The position numbers were made by a program, and so were the translations under genes. From Phycisphaerales bacterium UBA2218 (GTDB lineage Bacteria > Planctomycetota > Phycisphaerae > Sedimentisphaerales > Anaerobacaceae): DNA of 45,829 nucleotides. Under the pieces are notes generated by a model. That model made no database searches. It saw nothing but the letters and a program-made list of their open reading frames with translations, and was not told the origin of the DNA. The stretch is from the NCBI GenBank assembly GCA_002327785.1, contig DCUI01000314.1, positions 1-45,829 of the forward strand, read 5' to 3'. Positions within the stretch are counted from its first letter, which is position 1; each line of letters opens with the position of its first letter. Positions 42,219 to 45,829 of this stretch are shown one piece after another.

Positions 42219-43367
42219 ATGAAGATTTCTCGCAGGAAGTTGTTGGGGGCGTCGGCCCTGGCCGGTGCGGCGTGGCCCGCCATTGCGGCGGCGAGCGGGG
42301 GCGGACCGAGCGCGGGGACTCGATTCGATGTCAGTACGAAGCGTCTGCTGCTTCGGCATACATGGACGATCTCTCGTGGCTCCAGCGACTTCAAGGACAA
42401 CGTGTTCCTCCGCATCGAGCGGGACGGCGTGGTCGGTTGGGGCGAGGCGGCGCCGAATGTCCGCTATGGGCAGAGCGCCGAGCAGATCGTTGCCGATCTG
42501 GAGAAGGTCCGCTCGCTCGTCGAAGCGGGCGAGTGGCTGAAGTATGTCGATCTGCGCGAGCAGTGGGAGCGAGCGTTGCCGGGGCGGTCCTGCATCCATG
42601 CGGCTCTCGATATAGCGATCCTGGATTGGGTGAGCGGGCGGCTGAAGGCGCCGCTGTATCGATTGCTGGGCCTCAATGCAGGCAAGGCGCCTGTTACGAC
42701 TTTCTCCATCGGGATCGATACGCCGGAGGTGATTAAGCAGAAGGTCGAGGAGGCGAAGGAGTTCCCGGTCCTCAAGATCAAGGTCGGACGCGACAACGAC
42801 GCCGAGATCCTGGCGGCCGTGCGCGAGGCGACGGACAAGCCGCTGCGCGTGGACGCCAACGAGGGCTGGCATGACAAGGAGCAGGCCCTGGAGAAGGTTC
42901 GGTGGCTCCAAGGGCTGGGCGTCGAGCTGATCGAGCAGCCGCTGCCTGCGAGCATGATCGAGGAAACCGCCTGGCTTCGCGAGCGGGTCGGTGTGCCGAT
43001 CATCGCCGATGAGGCAGTCAGGACGGCAGCCGACATCCCTCGGCTGGCGGGAGCCTACGACGGGATCAACATCAAGCTGATGAAGTCCGGCGGGATCCAG
43101 GAGGCAATTCGGATGATTCACGTCGCCCGGACGTTGGGGATGACGATCATGCTGGGGTGCATGATTGAGAGTTCCGTGGCGATCTCCGCGGCGGCGCACC
43201 TGAGCCCGATGGTGGACTACGCAGACCTGGATGGGAACCTGCTGATCTCGAACGATCCATTCATCGGCGTCGGTGTGGAGCGAGGCAAGCTGATCCTCAA
43301 CGACCGCCCGGGCCTGGGAATCCGCGAGCGATCTTCAGTCCTGACTTCGCCTGCACCGGTCCAATAG
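42219..43367 (+). CDS. Tat-exported enolase-superfamily enzyme, dipeptide epimerase-like
   Basis: ATG 42219 gives 382 residues starting MKISRRKLLGASALAGAAW, a twin-arginine signal. The enolase-superfamily catalytic set is present: FPVLKIKVG (KxK), RVDANEGW (first metal Asp), VELIEQPL (Glu), IIADEAV (Asp) and INIKLMKSGG (second catalytic Lys). VFLRIERDGVVGWGEAAPN and SIHAALD-type sequence (here SCIHAALDIAILDW) are typical of L-Ala-D/L-Glu and related dipeptide epimerases in the muconate-lactonising subgroup. The substrate cannot be fixed by eye. The ribosome-binding site is weak. Export through Tat suggests a role on periplasmic peptides, perhaps from cell walls. Confidence 0.88.
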   Translation: MKISRRKLLGASALAGAAWPAIAAASGGGPSAGTRFDVSTKRLLLRHTWTISRGSSDFKDNVFLRIERDGVVGWGEAAPNVRYGQSAEQIVADLEKVRSLVEAGEWLKYVDLREQWERALPGRSCIHAALDIAILDWVSGRLKAPLYRLLGLNAGKAPVTTFSIGIDTPEVIKQKVEEAKEFPVLKIKVGRDNDAEILAAVREATDKPLRVDANEGWHDKEQALEKVRWLQGLGVELIEQPLPASMIEETAWLRERVGVPIIADEAVRTAADIPRLAGAYDGINIKLMKSGGIQEAIRMIHVARTLGMTIMLGCMIESSVAISAAAHLSPMVDYADLDGNLLISNDPFIGVGVERGKLILNDRPGLGIRERSSVLTSPAPVQ

Positions 43368-43387
43368 GCGTTCACGGAGGCCCTGGA

Positions 43388-43551
43388 TTGTCATTCCCGC
43401 GAACGCGGGAATCCAGTCCCTGGGACACGCCGCATACCACGGTAATTCCCGGGAGCTCCGCTGCGTTGGGGATACAGTTGCCATCATCCTATCTCTGCGG
43501 CGCCGCGTCTGGGCGTGAGTGCGTGGATTCCCGCTTGCGCTGGAATGACAA
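43388..43551 (+). repeat. Inverted-repeat intergenic element (ATTCCCGC family)
   Basis: TTGTCATTCCCGCGAACGCGG (43388 on, to 43414) is matched in reverse complement by GGATTCCCGCTTGCGCTGG (43525 on, to 43551) with a few mismatches. Each 27-base arm is itself partly palindromic. Between them the sequence shows nothing recognisable. Confidence 0.7.
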
Positions 43552-43558
43552 ATCATCT

Positions 43559-43648
43559 AACCGCGGAGGACGCAGAGGACGCGAAGCACGCCGGTTTGTC
43601 CTCCCCCCGATCCACCGACCTCTGCGACCCTCGGCGACCTCTGCGGTT
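43559..43648 (+). repeat. Inverted repeat of the CGCGGAGGACGCAGAGG family
   Basis: AACCGCGGAGGACGCAGAGG at 43559 on pairs with CCTCGGCGACCTCTGCGGTT ending at 43648. It belongs to the same general family as the elements at 30090-30324 and 37674-37749. Confidence 0.6.
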
Positions 43649-43733
43649 GCGAGTTGTTTCCCTGGGTGTCGTTACTCCTTGCGGCCAATGGAGTTATAAG
43701 TACAGAAAACGTCCTCTTCGTGTTGTATTGTTG

Positions 43734-43762
43734 TTGACATAAAACAATGGTGCATGTACCAT
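43734..43762 (+). promoter_or_regulatory. Promoter for the HNH-AP2 gene
   Basis: A perfect TTGACA at 43734-43739 and TACCAT at 43757-43762 are 17 bases apart. The gene starts at 43844, leaving a leader of about 75 bases. Confidence 0.6.
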
Positions 43763-43843
43763 AGAGGCAGCATCGCGTGGCGCGATCCGCCGGGGCGCGG
43801 GTCCCGGCGTGCGAGATTGGAGTTGCGAACTACGGAGGCACCG

Positions 43844-44569
43844 ATGGACGAACGACCTTGTCTGACCTGCATGTACGCGCGACGGCCGACCGGGCGATTG
43901 GTGCGCCTGGCGCTGCATCGTTTCCCGGGCCTGCTGATCTGCTTCCACTGCGCCGAATCCGACGGGCAGATGACCGGGGTCTCGCCCGGCGGGACGTGCC
44001 GGAACTACCGGCGCAGACGCAAAACTCCGGCTGCGACCGAGCCGGTGGACAAGGCCGCCAGCCGCAAGATGCTCGCGCCCACGCCGCAGGAGCGCCAGTG
44101 GCGCATCTCGCTGGCGGATGGGTTGAGCACCCTCGTCGATCGCGAGGATTTCGAAAAGCTCGCCAGGCACAAATGGTCCCCCAGCCGGATCGGTCGGAAG
44201 ATCTACGCGATGCGCCACGACGAGAGAGGACGGACGGTGTACATGCACCGCCAGATCACCAAGGCCCGCAAGGGCTCCTTCGTGGACCACGCCAACGGCG
44301 ATTCCCTCGACAACCGGCGGATCAATCTGCGGGTCTGCACGTCCCGCCAGAATCAGGCGAACAAGGGCTCCCGGCGTGGGTCGTCGCGATTCGTCGGGGT
44401 CCATCGTCACGGCAACAAGTGGCTGGCGTCAATCGTGTGCCGGGGCAAGTACTACTATCTCGGCCTGTTCGACGATGAGGTCGAGGCGGCCAAGGCCCGC
44501 GACCGCAAGGCATACGAACTGCACGGCGAGTTCGCATACCTCAACTTCCCGGAGGATTACGGCATGTAG
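43844..44569 (+). CDS. HNH endonuclease with Cys-rich N-terminus and AP2 DNA-binding domain
   Basis: GGAGG lies five bases before ATG 43844, giving 241 residues. The N-terminal 60 residues have CLTCMYARRP, LICFHCAESD and GGTCRNY, five Cys suited to a zinc ribbon. The HNH part reads VDHANGDSLDNRRINLRVCTSRQN, and the C-terminus SRFVGVHRHGNKWLASIVCRGKYYYLGLFDDEVEAAKARDRKAYELHGEFAY (given here in pieces) is an AP2-type DNA-binding domain. HNH-AP2 proteins are typical of phage and intron or free-standing homing endonucleases. No intron or phage gene is next to it. It has its own promoter and is flanked by repeats. Probably a selfish or mobile gene. Confidence 0.88.
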   Translation: MDERPCLTCMYARRPTGRLVRLALHRFPGLLICFHCAESDGQMTGVSPGGTCRNYRRRRKTPAATEPVDKAASRKMLAPTPQERQWRISLADGLSTLVDREDFEKLARHKWSPSRIGRKIYAMRHDERGRTVYMHRQITKARKGSFVDHANGDSLDNRRINLRVCTSRQNQANKGSRRGSSRFVGVHRHGNKWLASIVCRGKYYYLGLFDDEVEAAKARDRKAYELHGEFAYLNFPEDYGM

Positions 44570-44641
44570 GGGAGATCTGGCTCATCTGGTTCTACACAAT
44601 GATTCAAGGAACATACGTGATTGTCGGCTCGTATGGAGGTG

Positions 44642-44669
44642 TTGACAGGGTGGGCGGATGTGTTATCAT
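44642..44669 (+). promoter_or_regulatory. Promoter for the 90-aa protein and dCTP deaminase pair
   Basis: A perfect TTGACA at 44642-44647 and TATCAT at 44664-44669 are 16 bases apart. The expected transcription start (about 44676) coincides with an in-frame ATG, but the start with a ribosome-binding site is at 44772. Confidence 0.6.
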
Positions 44670-44771
44670 GAATGCATGGTGAATGACCTTTTTCCGGGGC
44701 TGCCGGCAATGGGTGTCCATACCAGACACGGAGGAAGAGTGAGAGGCTCGTATATGCAGAAAGGAACGCAA

Positions 44772-45044
44772 ATGGCTGCTCAGCGTGGAAATATGTCATG
44801 CAATCTCTATCAAGGCGCCTTCTCCGGGGAAGCTGTATTCGAGGTCACGACCGCAAGCGGTGACTCCTACCAGGGAATTGCCCCTAAACACTATGTGAAA
44901 CCATCTGCGGAACTGTCAAAGACGCCTGTTTCGGGCGCTGTCTTCGTACGGGTTGTGAAGAATGGCGGGAAGGAAGCAACGGTCACAATGCCGGACGGAC
45001 AAACGATCGAGGTCAACCCGAGCCATATAGAGATGATAGAGTAA
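44772..45044 (+). CDS. Small protein of unknown function next to dCTP deaminase
   Basis: ATG 44772 is chosen because AAAGGAA lies about five bases upstream; in-frame ATGs at 44676 and 44754 would lengthen the protein. The 90-residue product is beta-rich by eye: YQGAFSGEAVFEVTTASGD, ISGAVFVRVVKNGGKE-type strands (here PVSGAVFVRVVKNGGKEA) and VTMPDGQTIEVNPSHIEMIE. It may form a small barrel, such as an SH3-like fold; I do not recognise a family. It ends five bases before the dCTP deaminase start and follows a good promoter, so the two are probably co-transcribed and functionally linked. Confidence 0.6.
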   Translation: MAAQRGNMSCNLYQGAFSGEAVFEVTTASGDSYQGIAPKHYVKPSAELSKTPVSGAVFVRVVKNGGKEATVTMPDGQTIEVNPSHIEMIE

Positions 45045-45049
45045 GGCGC

Positions 45050-45697
45050 ATGTACCTATCCGACACGGACCTATCTGCCGCAATCGAGTCAGGTCGTCTG
45101 ATCGTGGGTCCGAAACCATCTGCGATAGATGCCACTTCAATCGACCTTCATCTGGATGCGGTAGACGAGGCGAAGGTCTGGGATGTCGATCGGCTCACCA
45201 AAGACAATCGTGACAGAGGATTGCCTGATTTGCAGTTGAACATTGCTCGCATGAACTATGGGAAGATATCTCTTGATTATTTGCGCAGCCCCCCGCGAGA
45301 AGGAGATGCTCCATCAGATGCGCGGGTGGTGCGCCGAGACGATTGTGTCGTGCTGCGCCCCGGCGGTTTTCTCCTGTGGCAGACGAGAGAAATAGTCGGA
45401 ACACCAAAGGAGGCACCTGAGTTCATCTGTTTTGTTGATGGAAAGAGCACGAGGGCACGAACCGGGTTGGTCGTTCATCTGACGGCGCCGACGATCCATG
45501 CGGGATGGTCGGGGAACATCACTCTGGAAATGACGAACTGTGGCCCGCTGCATCTCGTCCTCCACGAAGGAGATGCGGTGGCCCAGATTGTCGTCGCGAA
45601 GATCACGAGTCCACCCACCTACGGATTTCGGACAAGCCCATCGGCTACCCTTGGACAGACTCATGTCACGGGGAGTCCCAAGGGTCAGGGAATGTGA
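45050..45697 (+). CDS. dcd: dCTP deaminase family protein
   Basis: The 215-residue product starts MYLSDTDLSAAIESGRL, the N-terminus of dCTP deaminases (SDxDI-type), and its core is FICFVDGKSTRARTGLVVHL ... GWSGNITLEMTN ... EGDAVAQIVV. Ser133, Arg137 and Glu160 have the same spacing as the catalytic Ser111, Arg115 and Glu138 of E. coli Dcd (numbers from memory), so deamination of dCTP to dUTP is expected. In the usual IDPGW motif the Asp is His here (TIHAGW), a variant I believe occurs in one clade of the family. It is somewhat longer than E. coli Dcd. It could be a housekeeping nucleotide enzyme or a phage-defence type Dcd; the paired small gene and mobile surroundings leave this open. Confidence 0.88.
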   Translation: MYLSDTDLSAAIESGRLIVGPKPSAIDATSIDLHLDAVDEAKVWDVDRLTKDNRDRGLPDLQLNIARMNYGKISLDYLRSPPREGDAPSDARVVRRDDCVVLRPGGFLLWQTREIVGTPKEAPEFICFVDGKSTRARTGLVVHLTAPTIHAGWSGNITLEMTNCGPLHLVLHEGDAVAQIVVAKITSPPTYGFRTSPSATLGQTHVTGSPKGQGM

Positions 45698-45714
45698 CGG
45701 GGGAGTCCCCCAGG
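45665..45714 (+). repeat. Short direct repeat with a small hairpin after dcd
   Basis: GTCACGGGGAGTCCCAAGG at 45665 and GTGACGGGGGAGTCCCCCAGG-type sequence at 45694-45714 are direct repeats about 29 bases apart; the second contains GGGGG-AGT-CCCCC. It may act as a terminator stem but no T run follows. From here to the window end (45829) no gene is seen. Confidence 0.5.
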
Positions 45715-45829
45715 ACAGTGAGGTCGAAATGTGTCGGACCAGCGTGAGAATCCGGAGAACGACAGAGAAGACGGGGACAACGGAAGATGGAAATAGGTAG
45801 CTGTCCCGAATGGCACTGCCGTGATCGTG

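Noticed and set aside
30090..43648. CRISPR array suggested by repeated intergenic motifs
   Set aside because: The repeats are irregular, differ in spacing and orientation and have no uniform spacers or cas genes nearby.
44676..44772. Leaderless start at ATG 44676 for the small gene before dcd
   Set aside because: The promoter fits, but the extra N-terminus looks unlike a protein core and ATG 44772 has a proper ribosome-binding site; kept only as an alternative.

Overview
The window reads as a chromosome segment of an anaerobic or facultatively anaerobic Planctomycetota bacterium, probably a Phycisphaerae-type lineage and plausibly from a metagenome assembly. Several things suggest this. Five PQQ-like beta-propeller proteins carry the WPxWRGPxRD-type opening that is common in that phylum. 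There are Tat-exported Gfo/Idh, isomerase-like and epimerase proteins. Pyruvate:ferredoxin oxidoreductase, pyruvate phosphate dikinase and a NuoEF-type flavoprotein sit near each other. No taxonomic marker gene is present, so the lineage is inferred. The gene-bearing DNA is GC-rich and most genes are on the + strand.

Region 1 (1-18651) is a long redox and envelope block. It opens with the 3' end of PFOR, then a lipoprotein, a membrane-anchored propeller protein, a GT4 glycosyltransferase and a LolD/YbbA-type ATPase with a 1102-aa FtsX-type permease. A second promoter-led operon (9761-14683) holds an NHL-type propeller, a small Cys-rich Tat-like protein, a NapG-like Tat ferredoxin with four [4Fe-4S] sites, a NapH-like membrane Fe-S protein and a propeller with three N-terminal membrane spans. 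Its genes mostly overlap by four bases. It is followed by a NuoE-NuoF fusion (791 aa) and a mosaic 2Fe-2S/FAD/4Fe-4S protein that appears to lack the NAD(P)H-binding domain of its GltD-like relatives. The block looks like a cytoplasmic NADH/ferredoxin module beside a quinol-linked periplasmic Fe-S relay.

Region 2 (18652-28148) is mixed: an exported flavodoxin-fold reductase on the - strand, two more secreted propeller proteins, a zinc alcohol dehydrogenase broken by an internal deletion, a thioredoxin-like protein, an orphan TolC-type protein, a degraded IS481-type transposase end, AmmeMemoRadiSam protein A, a lipoprotein metallopeptidase and Maf.

Region 3 (28213-37749) is accessory in character. 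It has a PaeR7I/XhoI-type restriction endonuclease with a TSPPYW methyltransferase, then housekeeping ppdK, a terminator overlapping the tRNA-His promoter, and tRNA-His. A two-gene cassette of unknown function follows (259 aa and 953 aa, overlapping), flanked by related intergenic repeats. This cassette is the best candidate for an undescribed system.

Region 4 (37951-45829) has Tat-type Gfo/Idh, a HEAT-repeat protein, a fucose-isomerase-like protein and an enolase-superfamily epimerase. These are followed by a solitary HNH-AP2 endonuclease with its own promoter and a promoter-led pair of a 90-aa protein and a dCTP deaminase. The gaps in regions 3 and 4 are filled with mosaics of short inverted repeats. 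One tRNA was found, and no rRNA or CRISPR array. All function calls come from reading motifs by eye; no database search was possible.
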